Assembly: GCA_002354335.1 (NCBI GenBank)
Contig: DELI01000026.1
Span: 104,565 to 168,564, forward strand
Direction: 5' to 3'
DNA: 64,000 bases
From: Sphingobacterium sp. UBA2700
GTDB taxonomy: Bacteria; Bacteroidota; Bacteroidia; Sphingobacteriales; Sphingobacteriaceae
The notes beneath the pieces are model-generated. The model was not told where the DNA came from. It ran no database searches and worked only from the letters and a program-made list of their open reading frames with translations. Positions 36,601-45,513 of this stretch are shown one piece after another; the first letter of the stretch is position 1, and each line of letters starts with the position of its first letter. The translations under genes were made by a program, and so were the position numbers.

Positions 36601-36639
36601 ACAAAGGCATAAGAGAATTGTTGTTGTATTTTTCATCAT
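33622..36639 (-). CDS. SusC/RagA-family TonB-dependent receptor (tandem pair, downstream copy)
   Basis: A 1005-residue receptor (signal about 1-24, ending LLAYGQE). The start is MM; either Met may be used. The carboxypeptidase-D-like domain is about 28-105, the SusC box reads LEDVVVIGYGTAKKSDLTGAVVRV, and the plug contains LIVLDGVIYNGSINNINMNDVETVDILKDASAAAVYGSRAANGVLLI. The barrel ends VVLGLNVSF. The plug motif VIYNGSI...IDILKDASAA is nearly shared with the upstream SusC at 38570, which points to an old tandem duplication of a SusC/SusD unit. It lies 117 nt after the preceding SusD gene, so an internal promoter is possible. Confidence 0.95.
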   Translation of the reverse strand: MMKNTTTILLCLCFCMASLLAYGQEARNYNGVVQNAETRAPLSGVSISVKDAAVQTDEQGKFTIQANPGESLSASLLGYETFRVQLGNQTTLQISLNEVSAELEDVVVIGYGTAKKSDLTGAVVRVSMEDKALQANTNLLQSLIGATSGVNLESRGGASSEPSLSIRGQTSLSASDRPLIVLDGVIYNGSINNINMNDVETVDILKDASAAAVYGSRAANGVLLITTKKGKTEKPVIAFNTYAGVQDMTNNPMRVMDGEEFAVRLVDWDWQSKVYNWYKTKPKDASTRPVRPDVSDRNVVANYLRTLEEKENYLAGKSIDWVDEVLQTAPMQYYNLSLQGRSDLSNYYISGSYSDVEGIQLNDRMKRLTLRSNVESRINDWLKINLNTSFSNIDNSGIPASLATARKASPLVNNYVGQDNYDIYLGGELFQPYPLVNLYIDNSDISKEFFGLGAVRIDAPWVKGLAYDFNYSYVYSNRNNNTFNSSRTPAGVSNRGEAVKAPSEGKDWAVNNILSYSNTFGKHQINSTLLLSTEGRSGNGSSLNASGFNNEVLGYNNVGLGEVATVASSAYKENSISYMARANYSFMSRYLFTATIRRDGFSGFGAKNKWANFPSASVAWVVSEEPFFKRDDIYLKIRTSYGKNGNQGIGRYSSQSRMGTRDYVYGQNTAIGIYPSTLGNIELGWETTSAVNAGFDFGFLKNRITGSLDLYSSKTTDILVRRKLPRMAGYADIWTNIGATASKGIELDLKSINLNGAFRWESNLTFALNRDKLTKLYGDGNDRDIGNAWFVGEPLGAIYDYQMAGGVWTEEEFFSGQVLEGWYPGQFKYVDQGTKDGIIDPTNDRAIIGFTSPSYRFSINNTFLYKNFSLSIFINSIQGGSNRYLANNVENVNPLYYFPDRHNNSAVNPYWSPLEPTTNTTGIYNVPLRQSGIYQSRSFVRIQDVSLGYSLKSELLQKLKMQSAQVYISSKNPYVWTKWQGWDPESGASDVPVMRNVVLGLNVSF

Positions 36640-36756
36640 AATTTGATTATAGCTTAGGTTGTATATAATTTGATTAACACAATCAGTAAAACGAAAGGCA
36701 AGCGATCCACTTAGGATGAATCGAGTTTCTGACTGGAAACCGTATTTCTAATCATA

Positions 36757-38550
36757 TTATTCATCGATAGTCGTTAAAGGTTCTTCGTTACGTTCTGCTC
36801 CTACGTATCCTTTATTTTGATTAATTCTTCCCATGGTATTGGAATTGATAATTTTATCGTCAATTGGCCATTGGAAGTTGTAGGGTTCGATGTGGTAGGT
36901 ATTTGAAATAATCAAGTTGGCGTTGTAATAAATATTGTTCAGCTTCGACACGCGATCATAAAACCAGTTTTTCTCATGCAGATTTGTTAGGGAATAGCCG
37001 TTGAGCCGCAGCTTTGCCATAATGTAGGAAACCCGGTTCAATTCGTTTTGTCTAGGTTCTTCACCAAAAAGCTCACGCGCGCGCTCATCGAAAATAAAAT
37101 CAATGTTAACATCAGAGGCTGTAATTAACGGCGCTTTTGCCCTTCCGCGGACTTTATTGATATCCTCCGCAGCAGCCAAGGTATTGCCTTTCCAGAAATA
37201 AGCTTCTGCCCTTAATAGGAAGGTTTCCGCTAAGCGAAAGATATACCAGTCACCGTTACTGCCCATGGGCGGACTAGTCTGCTGCGGATGGTTCGGAACA
37301 TAGGTTTTATAGAAAGGGATGGGATATATTCTAATAAAGTGTTCTGCAGGATGCGGCAAATTCTGTGGGTCGAAAGGTTTCCCATATTGTGAGGAAGCAG
37401 GATTATTGTAAATAAACTCATGTCTATCAAACCAGTTAATATCTGCTCTTCTCAAGTCTGGTGTGTTCTTCCAGGTATGTTGCTCTTTATCCTTCCAAAT
37501 ATCGTATGCATGCCAGTCATTCAACAAGCAGTCTGGATTGCCTCGGCCCAAGCTATCATAAAGCGGCCCCTTATCAATAAATCCTAAGCCGCCATCTTTA
37601 TCTCGTGCATTCTCTGCAGAATGCCACCATGTTGGATGGTAAACCCGCGCCGTGAATAAGCCAGGCGATCTGGCACCGTCCGGAGCTTCGTATCGATCAA
37701 TGAAAGCGAGGATGGTTTCTTTGTTTTGAGCAATATTCTTATTCTGAGGACGGTGTAAATCCCAGATATAATTCTTCTTCGGATCAGCAGCGTCGGCCCC
37801 GAAACGTTCCGCCATCAATTTATAAGGTCCGTTGATTACATTTGTCGCGGCACTAATTGCTTTATCCCATTCTAAGTTGGCTAAATAGATTTTCGTTAGT
37901 AGATGATAGCCGGCCCCTCTTGTCGGCACACCCGCAGCACCCGTCTCCTTCATATTGATTACCGCCCATTCCATATCCTTTTTGATTTTTTCTAATATGG
38001 CCCAACGAGAGTGGGTCTTATAATCTAATTTGGCGCCTTTCGCTTCTTCGGTTACAAACGGCAGGTCGCCGTAGTTCCCGATTAAACGATAATACCAATA
38101 CGATCGGTGCCAGAGCGCTTCAGCAAGAATCTGATTTCTGTCCGACTCCTTCTCCCACTCAATATTATCTATCCGAGAGATAATGGTATTAGCGTTTTTG
38201 ACAATAATAAACATCTCGTTAATTTGAGAAACAAACTTTTGATGTCCTTCCACGGTAGGTGTTAGCAAGCGCCAATCAGTGCTTCCCGGCAAATAAGGAG
38301 AGCCGGCTTCCGAAGCCATCCATTGATGGGCTAAGAAGTTCTTCTGCCCGGTTTGCTCCATACTTAAATTCTTGCGAAGTGTAATTAACGCAGCGTCATA
38401 GCCCTGTTTATTTACAAAGACGTTCTGCCCGGTGAAGAAGGACTTTGGTTTAGGTTTCAAAAAATCGTCCGAGCAACCTATCAATAATAACTGAACAAGC
38501 ATCATAAAAAATATGATGTTACGGTGCTTTAAATCTTTATATATTCTCAT
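36757..38550 (-). CDS. SusD/RagB-family lipoprotein (upstream copy of tandem pair)
   Basis: A 597-residue SusD homologue from the chosen start (MRIYKDLKHRNIIFF). A Met ten codons further up would overlap the SusC stop by 11 nt and is less likely. The lipobox is LLLIGCSDDFLKPKP. Blocks are IVKNANTIISRIDNI, AEALWHRSYWYYRLIGNYGDLPFV, YIFRLAETFLLRAEAYFWKGNTLAAAEDINKVRGRA and DERARELFGEEPRQNELNRVSY. It closes with YNFQWPIDDKIINSNT and a slightly longer tail than usual. Confidence 0.93.
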   Translation of the reverse strand: MRIYKDLKHRNIIFFMMLVQLLLIGCSDDFLKPKPKSFFTGQNVFVNKQGYDAALITLRKNLSMEQTGQKNFLAHQWMASEAGSPYLPGSTDWRLLTPTVEGHQKFVSQINEMFIIVKNANTIISRIDNIEWEKESDRNQILAEALWHRSYWYYRLIGNYGDLPFVTEEAKGAKLDYKTHSRWAILEKIKKDMEWAVINMKETGAAGVPTRGAGYHLLTKIYLANLEWDKAISAATNVINGPYKLMAERFGADAADPKKNYIWDLHRPQNKNIAQNKETILAFIDRYEAPDGARSPGLFTARVYHPTWWHSAENARDKDGGLGFIDKGPLYDSLGRGNPDCLLNDWHAYDIWKDKEQHTWKNTPDLRRADINWFDRHEFIYNNPASSQYGKPFDPQNLPHPAEHFIRIYPIPFYKTYVPNHPQQTSPPMGSNGDWYIFRLAETFLLRAEAYFWKGNTLAAAEDINKVRGRAKAPLITASDVNIDFIFDERARELFGEEPRQNELNRVSYIMAKLRLNGYSLTNLHEKNWFYDRVSKLNNIYYNANLIISNTYHIEPYNFQWPIDDKIINSNTMGRINQNKGYVGAERNEEPLTTIDE

Positions 38551-38569
38551 GATTATCGCCGTTTTTAGA

Positions 38570-41500
38570 TTATAAAACAATGTTTAGACCCACCGAGAAT
38601 GTTCGCGGCATTGGAGCAAAGCCAGATTCGGGATCTGCGCCCGGCCATTTATCGAAAGTGAATAGGTTACGAGCAGAAATGAATGCACGAAGACTCGTAA
38701 ATTTCAAAGCCTGCAGATACTCTTTACCCACATTGTATGCTAAAGAAACATCTTGAACACGAAGAAAAGAGGTTGATTTATAAGGCATGATACCACCTCC
38801 GTAAGCGGTTCTCCGGAAACCTAATCGAGGCCAATCATTTGTCGGATTATCGGGTGACCAGTATGGAAAATTCGCAGTACTCAATCGATCAAGCGCAGTA
38901 ACATCAACTAATGAGGGGTTGAAGTGACGTTTATGACCTAAATCTGCTCTGATAAAAACTGAAGCAGAAAAATTTTTAAGAAAATTGACCTCATTTCTAA
39001 GTCCTATATTAAACCGAGGTTCCGTGTAGCCTATGAACTTCTTGTCCTGCAAGGCTTCGTATTTTCCATTGCCGTCCAAGTCCTCTGCTTTGTAATCGCC
39101 CGGATACAATGTATATTTCAACGCTTCAGCGGCTTCATCTTTCTGCCAAACACCCAAAATACTATAATCCCAAATAGCGTCTAGAGACTTACCTGGAAAC
39201 CATTTATTTCCATATTCCGGAAGTTCTCCATAATACTCCTTACCCTCTAGAATATATTTCCCTTGATCACCGAATAAGGTTTTTATTTTATTTCGGTTGA
39301 GCGAGAAGTTTAGGCTGGAAGTCCAATCAAAATTTTCCTTGCGGATATTCTTCGTTGAGACGGAAAGTTCCAAACCTTTATTGTCGAGTTGTCCAATATT
39401 GGTCATCACATCCACGAAACCTGTAATGGTCGGCAATGATCGATTAACAAGCAGATTGGATGTTTTCATTTGGTAAACGTCTGCTGTAAGATTTAAGCGG
39501 TAGTCAAACATGGATAAGTCCAAGCCTAGATTTAAAGCTTCCGTTTCTTCCCACCGAAGCGCAGCATTAGGCAAGGTTGATGTTACGACTCCCTGTTGGG
39601 TTCCAGAGCCGTTGTAGTAAGGGTTTGAACCAATTTTATCCAAAGCTGAGTACACCCCGATGTCTCGGTTGCCATTGACACCCCAAGAAAGTCTTAACTT
39701 CAATTCGTTGACCGACTTAACCTTGAAGAATTCTTCATTATGGATCTGCCATGCAAATGCAGCGGCAGGAAAAGACGCTTTGGGATTCTCTTGACCAAAA
39801 GCAGAATATCCATCTCGACGTATAGATAGGGTCAATAAATATTTCTTCAATAAGCTATAGTTCAAGCGAGCCATAATTGCATCGCCTGTTCTTTTTTCGT
39901 CGTTGGCAGAAATGCCTGGCTTATCCCCAAACTGAATACCGCCAAATCCTAGAATAGGGCTCGGTAGAAAGTTTTGATTAGTTGCTTGTGAAAGCCACGT
40001 GTTCCTTTCTTCCGCAGAATACAATAAGGTAACATCAAAGTTGTGAATTCCTATCTCCCTATTCCATTTTAATAAATTATCGATCATCCATTCAGAAAGC
40101 GTGAAATCATCTCTTGTTGCATAGCCGTTCGAATAGGTATGTCCACCAGTCTGAGTTTCCGGCGACCAATAGTTATAATCTCGATAGGTCTCAATTAACG
40201 GCTGGAAAGATGCTTTATATTGGATTCCAAATGGCAAAGCGATTTCGGCGAATACTGAGCCGAAAAGATTGTAGGTTATGTATTCCTTCTCCTGTCCGTA
40301 ATGATCAAGAAGCGGATTGGTCGGCCCTCCTAAATAGCCGTGAGGATACCAGTTCAATTTACCCTTGTCATCATATAAGCTAGCATATGGACTCATAATC
40401 TGAATTCTGTCCAGAGTCGCTGGAACCGAACTCTCGTCCTGCCGAGAAAACTGTAGATTCGTACCGATTTTCAACCAAGAGCTTAAATCGAAATCTAAAT
40501 TTACACGACCGCGAATGGCCTTGTACTTGTCACCGAGCAGTATTCCTTGATTATTTACATATCCTAAAGAAAAATACTGTTTTGATTTCTCAGAACCTGC
40601 AGATATCCCAATGTTATAATCCTGACGCAGTCCCGTTCTAAAACCCTCGTCAACCCAATTAACTGTTTGATTATTTTTATAGCCCTCGATTTCCGTCGGA
40701 AAAAAGCTCAATCGTCGCAACCACTCCTTTTCATCATCCGGATCGGGGTTGTTCACCGTTTTACGCCAATCCTCAATGCTGACACCGGCTGGAAGATCTG
40801 AAGGAGAAAGCCAGTGATAGTCCGGCAATTTGTTAGACTCACGACTGCGAAAGAAATCGCGACGCATGTTTAGATAGTTTTGAGGATCTCTAGCAAAATA
40901 TCCTGGATTTAATAGTTGTGATACTCCGACTGAAGAGGAAATATTAATCGAAGGTTCGCCGGAATGGCCTTTTTCAGTTGTGATGAGCACAACTCCCGAG
41001 GCTGCGCGCGAACCATAAACTGCTGCTGAGCTCGCGTCTTTCAAAATATCTATTGTTTTGATATCGTTGGGGTTGATATCTTCGATAGAGCCATTAAAAA
41101 TAACACCATCTAATACGATCATAGGTGAACTCCCCGCTTTTATAGAGTTGGGTCCCCTTATTTGCATAGAACCTTTCCCTGCCGCGCCGGTAGATTGCTT
41201 AGAAGAAAATCCAGCGACAGTTCCCGATAGCATGTCTGTAAATTGAGTCATCGGTTGATTTTTAAAAGTTTCGCTATTTACTCGAGTCACAGACCCCGTT
41301 AAATCCGATCTTTTAACCGTTCCATATCCAACAACCACAACTTCGTCGATGTCCGCAAAGTCCCTAGTTAATAACACTTCTAAAAAGGACGAATCGACGA
41401 CAATCTCAGACGATCGATAACCTACTGAGGTAAATTTAATTTTCGATCCCTTTGCTGCATCGATCGTAAAACTTCCAGATTGATCACTTTGCGAACTATT

Positions 41501-41653
41501 TCTACCCGAAATAATTGTCACATTTCCAATTGCCTCCGACGTTTCGCTGTCCCGAATCACTCCTCTGATACTCAATTGTTGAGCATTCAACTGAAAGACT
41601 AAGGAGAATAGAAACGCAAAGATGGGAGGAAAAAATTTTGTTCTCTTCATCAT
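38570..41653 (-). CDS. SusC/RagA-family TonB-dependent receptor (tandem pair, upstream copy)
   Basis: A 1027-residue receptor (signal about 1-24, ending QLNAQQ). The carboxypeptidase-D-like domain is about 27-100, followed by DEVVVVGYGTVKRSDLTGSVTRV and a plug with MIVLDGVIFNGSIEDINPNDIKTIDILKDASSAAVYGSRAASGVVLIT. The barrel ends SVGLNIVL, finishing in Leu rather than the commoner Phe. It is the first gene of a nine-gene minus-strand block that ends with the HiPIP. It is divergent from the SusC at 42252, with 598 nt of very AT-rich DNA between. No STN domain and no adjacent regulator. Confidence 0.95.
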   Translation of the reverse strand: MMKRTKFFPPIFAFLFSLVFQLNAQQLSIRGVIRDSETSEAIGNVTIISGRNSSQSDQSGSFTIDAAKGSKIKFTSVGYRSSEIVVDSSFLEVLLTRDFADIDEVVVVGYGTVKRSDLTGSVTRVNSETFKNQPMTQFTDMLSGTVAGFSSKQSTGAAGKGSMQIRGPNSIKAGSSPMIVLDGVIFNGSIEDINPNDIKTIDILKDASSAAVYGSRAASGVVLITTEKGHSGEPSINISSSVGVSQLLNPGYFARDPQNYLNMRRDFFRSRESNKLPDYHWLSPSDLPAGVSIEDWRKTVNNPDPDDEKEWLRRLSFFPTEIEGYKNNQTVNWVDEGFRTGLRQDYNIGISAGSEKSKQYFSLGYVNNQGILLGDKYKAIRGRVNLDFDLSSWLKIGTNLQFSRQDESSVPATLDRIQIMSPYASLYDDKGKLNWYPHGYLGGPTNPLLDHYGQEKEYITYNLFGSVFAEIALPFGIQYKASFQPLIETYRDYNYWSPETQTGGHTYSNGYATRDDFTLSEWMIDNLLKWNREIGIHNFDVTLLYSAEERNTWLSQATNQNFLPSPILGFGGIQFGDKPGISANDEKRTGDAIMARLNYSLLKKYLLTLSIRRDGYSAFGQENPKASFPAAAFAWQIHNEEFFKVKSVNELKLRLSWGVNGNRDIGVYSALDKIGSNPYYNGSGTQQGVVTSTLPNAALRWEETEALNLGLDLSMFDYRLNLTADVYQMKTSNLLVNRSLPTITGFVDVMTNIGQLDNKGLELSVSTKNIRKENFDWTSSLNFSLNRNKIKTLFGDQGKYILEGKEYYGELPEYGNKWFPGKSLDAIWDYSILGVWQKDEAAEALKYTLYPGDYKAEDLDGNGKYEALQDKKFIGYTEPRFNIGLRNEVNFLKNFSASVFIRADLGHKRHFNPSLVDVTALDRLSTANFPYWSPDNPTNDWPRLGFRRTAYGGGIMPYKSTSFLRVQDVSLAYNVGKEYLQALKFTSLRAFISARNLFTFDKWPGADPESGFAPMPRTFSVGLNIVL

Positions 41654-42251
41654 AATTTTGGTTAGTTTAGGAATTGTTTACGTACCCGGTCTAGTATTCA
41701 ATTAGTTACAACAATTATAACGTTTATAATCTTTTAATGGAAGGATGCAATACTGTGTTTTTGTCATCGTTTTGTCATTAAAACTAGTATTCACTTGAAA
41801 TTTGTTAAATCTTCCAGAAAAACGAAAAGTAAGGGTTTAGTCAATATTTGATTCAATTCTTGTTCGCTGTCAATAATCATAAGTTTAAAGCACTCTCAAA
41901 GATTTAGTAGTTAACTCTTCTGAAAGTTAACCCCTCACCTACTAGCAAAACTTTTTTAAATATTTCTTTTTTTTATTTTTTCTTATTTTTTATTGATAAA
42001 AAAATTCTATTTTCGTCTATTATTACAGTAATGTTCAATATATCGAAAAGAAAGTTGACATTCTTGTTTAATGAATTATAAACCAATTATCGCCGATTAC
42101 TATTTTTTTTAAGGATTTATACAAAAATCGCAACTTTTAAAATGTTAATTATTTATTAACACAGTTTTTAAATAATCTTTAAAACACTTTATTAGTTTCG
42201 CCACATATTATTCTATTTAAACTAAATTATATCAATTAAAATCGCTAGCCA
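41654..42251. other. AT-rich divergent promoter region between two SusC operons
   Basis: 598 nt without a gene, containing long T and A tracts (about 41950-42010 and 42100-42190). A weak -7-like TAGTTTCG (42193-42200, one mismatch to TAnnTTTG) lies about 50 nt before the plus-strand SusC ATG. I saw no good -33 partner. Both flanking operons must be controlled from here. Confidence 0.5.
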
Positions 42252-45200
42252 ATGAATTATCCTCACTCCAAACGTTCAGTTGAACTGCAATTGGGTTTTT
42301 TAAACAGCAGTATTTGGTCCCGTTTCAGGATCCCGAAAATCCTGATCATTCCACTATTAGCATTGTTCCTTCTTCCCATTTCTTCGAAATCGCAAGAAGC
42401 ACATATTAACGTCAAAGGTCGCGTCATTGACAGTGAGAAGGGAACCCCGCTTGCGGGTGTCAAACTAGAAGATGAAAAAAGAAAAGTATTAGGTGTGACA
42501 GATGTAGGTGGTTATTTTTTTATTCAAATACAAGCCTCTTCGAATGTGACACTAAAGCTTCTAGGTTATACGACCCTGAGCAAAAAGATTACTGAAGTGT
42601 CTAAAGATCTTACAATCAAAATGGAGAAATCTGACACGCAGCTAGAAGAAGTTGTGGTTACCGCATTAAACATTTCTAGAGAGAAAAAATCACTTGGGTA
42701 TAGTGTAACGACGGTTACAAATGAACAATTAACTAACGCAATTTCCAATAACTGGACCGATGCTCTGTCAGGTAAAGTTCCTGGCCTAAACCTAATTCGT
42801 TCCAACGCTGGTCCCACAGGATCCAGCTCGATTATTTTGCGTGGAGAGAACAATTTGACCGGAAGTAACGACGCATTAATTATCGTTGATGGTGTGATTA
42901 TTAATGGAGGCAGTGGTCGCATGGTTGGAAATTCAGGCGCCTATTTGGATGAAGCCGTAATTGATTACGGTACTAGTTTAAACGACATCAATCCTGATGA
43001 TATTGAAGATGTCAGCGTGCTAAAAGGTCCTGGCGCAGCGGCACTTTATGGTTCTCGAGGAGCAAATGGTGCGATTATGATTACCACAAAATCGGGTAAA
43101 AAAAGAGAAAAGGGATTGGGCGTAACGGTAAATAGCAATACGTCTATTGGGATGATCAACCGAATGCCAGACTTACAGTACGAATATGGACAAGGAAACG
43201 ACGGTATAAACTATTATTCGCATGGTGCGTCCGAAGATGGTGAAGCAACGAATCGAACATCGAAAGCATTCGGACCTAAGTTTGATGGACAATATTTCTT
43301 CCAGTATGATCCTGTAACTGGTAAAACCGGAACTGAAAGAACCTTATGGAGACCGTACGAAGGAGAAGGATACGATAAATTCTTTGAAACATCTCAAACA
43401 TATACCAACAGTATTTCCATCGATGGAGGAAGCGACAAAACAACCGCGAGATTTTCATACACGAATGCTAATAACAAATGGATTGTTCCAAATACCGGAT
43501 ACGACAGGAATACCGTCGCCATTTCTGCAACCTCGAATCCAGCCAAAAAATTAAAGATTTCATCGAAAGCAAACTATACGAGTAAAAAGTCCGACAATTT
43601 GCCAACGGGAGGATACAATAACCAAACAATAATGTATGGTTATATTTTCTGGCAACCAAATGCCCCAATCTCCTGGATGGAAAACTATTGGGAAGGTGGC
43701 AAAAAAAATAGCCAGCAAAGCACCCCCTTGATGACGGGACCAGACAACCCTTATTTTATCGCATATGAAATGCTCAATACACAAAACAGGAACTCGTTAA
43801 CTGGTAGTGTGGATGCGACTTACACAGTTATAAAAGACCTGAATGTAACTATTCGTTCGGCAATTGACTGGGCAAACGACTCGAGATCCCAACAGCGTCC
43901 GTTTGATACGAATAGATTTCCAAAAGGAATGTACAGAAATCAAGATGTCGTGTCCAGAGAAATTAATAATGACGTTTTAATCAAATACAAAAAAGAGATT
44001 AATAAAGATTTAGATGTCGACATTTCCGCGGGGGGCTCGATGTTGAAGAACTTCTATTCCAGTAATGAGGTGCGAGCAGACTCCCTATTGTTTCCAGGAG
44101 AATATACGTTCGCAAACAGTGCGGGAGCTCTGAGGAACCGCCCTTACAAATCAGAATATGCAATTAATAGCGTATATGGCTTAGGTACTGTCGGCTACAG
44201 AAACTTTGCTTTCGTCGATTTAACGGTCCGCAAAGATTGGAGTAGTACGCTCGCATCTCCTTATACACAAAAGAGTGTCAAAATCCCAGCATACTTTTCC
44301 ATTAATAGTAGTTTAGTATTATCGGAGATATTCGATCTCCCTAAGAACATTAACTATTTTAAATGGCGGGGATCCTTTGCAGGTGTGGGAAGCGGCGGAA
44401 ATACGCCTTATATGACATCTATTGAATATAGCGCTGACCCCGATTACAATGGTGGTCTGTATAATCCAACGACATTGAATAATCCGTTTATTAAACCTTT
44501 ATTTACCGGTAGCTATGAAACAGGGCTAGAAGCTAAATTCTTCAAAAGTCGCATTGGATTAGATCTTACATTTTACTTATCTGACACCAAGGATCAAATA
44601 CTCACCTCACTGCTTGACGCCTCGACAGGGTATCGCCGTGTGGTTGCCAATGCAGGACGCGTAAGGAACAAAGGGATCGAACTCGCACTGGAAGGTTCTC
44701 CGATAAAGCAAAAGAAAGGATTACAATGGGATGTTAGTGTTACTTTTTCAGCTAATAAGAATATCGTTATGGAACTCGACGACGACCTGGACAATTTCAC
44801 GCTGCAAAATGGACCTGGAAGCAACGGCTTTATCATCGCCTATGTTGGAGGTAGTATGGGAGACTTGTACGGGAGAGGATATTTAAGGTCCCCGGACGGA
44901 CAAATTGTTTATCAGGATGGAATGCCGATGCTGTCGGAGGATATTAAATATTTAGGCAACACGATGCCGCAATGGAAAGGCGGCATAAACAATAAATTCC
45001 GCTACAATGGCTTTTCTATGGGCTTTTTATTTGACGCCCAATATGGCTCGAAAGCATACTCACTGACGCAAGGAAAAATGGCTGTGCAGGGCAAAACTCG
45101 CTCAACACTACCTGGACGCTACAATGGAATTATTGGAGACGGTGTGATGCTTAATAGCGATGGTTCCTACAGTCCAAACACCGTAATTGCCGAAGACTTA

Positions 45201-45503
45201 TCGACATACTATGATAATCACTTTGGTGTCAGCAATGTAGAAGGCTCAGTCTTTTCTACTGACTTTATCAAACTTCGCGAAGCTAGAATTGACTATAGTT
45301 TCAATCGTGCGACACTTAAAAAGCTAAAGCTTCAACGTGCCACCATCGGCCTATATGGCCGTGACCTGCTCATCATCTCGAAATGGCCGGGCTTCGACCC
45401 CGAGTTCGGAACACTGAGTGGTTCGGATATTAATCGAGGATTTGAAATAGGTCAATTCCCTTCCACTCGAAGCTTTGGTATTAATTTAACTGTTGGTATA
45501 TAA
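42252..45503 (+). CDS. SusC/RagA-family TonB-dependent receptor
   Basis: A 1083-residue receptor with an unusually long N-terminus. A polar stretch of about 28 residues precedes the hydrophobic signal segment (IPKILIIPLLALFLLPISSKSQ, ending near 50), so a later start is conceivable, though no other Met follows before the segment. The carboxypeptidase-D-like domain is about 52-125. The box reads LEEVVVTALNISREKKSLGYSV, the ALNI/REKKSLGY variant of SusC. The plug contains LIIVDGVIINGGSG and VSVLKGPGAAALYGSRGANGAIMIT. The barrel ends SFGINLTVGI. Its partner is a SusD-like_2 protein rather than classic SusD, as is usual for this variant. Confidence 0.95.
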   Translation: MNYPHSKRSVELQLGFLNSSIWSRFRIPKILIIPLLALFLLPISSKSQEAHINVKGRVIDSEKGTPLAGVKLEDEKRKVLGVTDVGGYFFIQIQASSNVTLKLLGYTTLSKKITEVSKDLTIKMEKSDTQLEEVVVTALNISREKKSLGYSVTTVTNEQLTNAISNNWTDALSGKVPGLNLIRSNAGPTGSSSIILRGENNLTGSNDALIIVDGVIINGGSGRMVGNSGAYLDEAVIDYGTSLNDINPDDIEDVSVLKGPGAAALYGSRGANGAIMITTKSGKKREKGLGVTVNSNTSIGMINRMPDLQYEYGQGNDGINYYSHGASEDGEATNRTSKAFGPKFDGQYFFQYDPVTGKTGTERTLWRPYEGEGYDKFFETSQTYTNSISIDGGSDKTTARFSYTNANNKWIVPNTGYDRNTVAISATSNPAKKLKISSKANYTSKKSDNLPTGGYNNQTIMYGYIFWQPNAPISWMENYWEGGKKNSQQSTPLMTGPDNPYFIAYEMLNTQNRNSLTGSVDATYTVIKDLNVTIRSAIDWANDSRSQQRPFDTNRFPKGMYRNQDVVSREINNDVLIKYKKEINKDLDVDISAGGSMLKNFYSSNEVRADSLLFPGEYTFANSAGALRNRPYKSEYAINSVYGLGTVGYRNFAFVDLTVRKDWSSTLASPYTQKSVKIPAYFSINSSLVLSEIFDLPKNINYFKWRGSFAGVGSGGNTPYMTSIEYSADPDYNGGLYNPTTLNNPFIKPLFTGSYETGLEAKFFKSRIGLDLTFYLSDTKDQILTSLLDASTGYRRVVANAGRVRNKGIELALEGSPIKQKKGLQWDVSVTFSANKNIVMELDDDLDNFTLQNGPGSNGFIIAYVGGSMGDLYGRGYLRSPDGQIVYQDGMPMLSEDIKYLGNTMPQWKGGINNKFRYNGFSMGFLFDAQYGSKAYSLTQGKMAVQGKTRSTLPGRYNGIIGDGVMLNSDGSYSPNTVIAEDLSTYYDNHFGVSNVEGSVFSTDFIKLREARIDYSFNRATLKKLKLQRATIGLYGRDLLIISKWPGFDPEFGTLSGSDINRGFEIGQFPSTRSFGINLTVGI

Positions 45504-45513
45504 ACTCCTAAAC

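Noticed and set aside
41654..42251. Small hidden gene in the divergent AT-rich region
   Set aside because: Frames are short, broken by many stops and of runaway AT composition. No conserved-looking peptide or RNA fold was seen.
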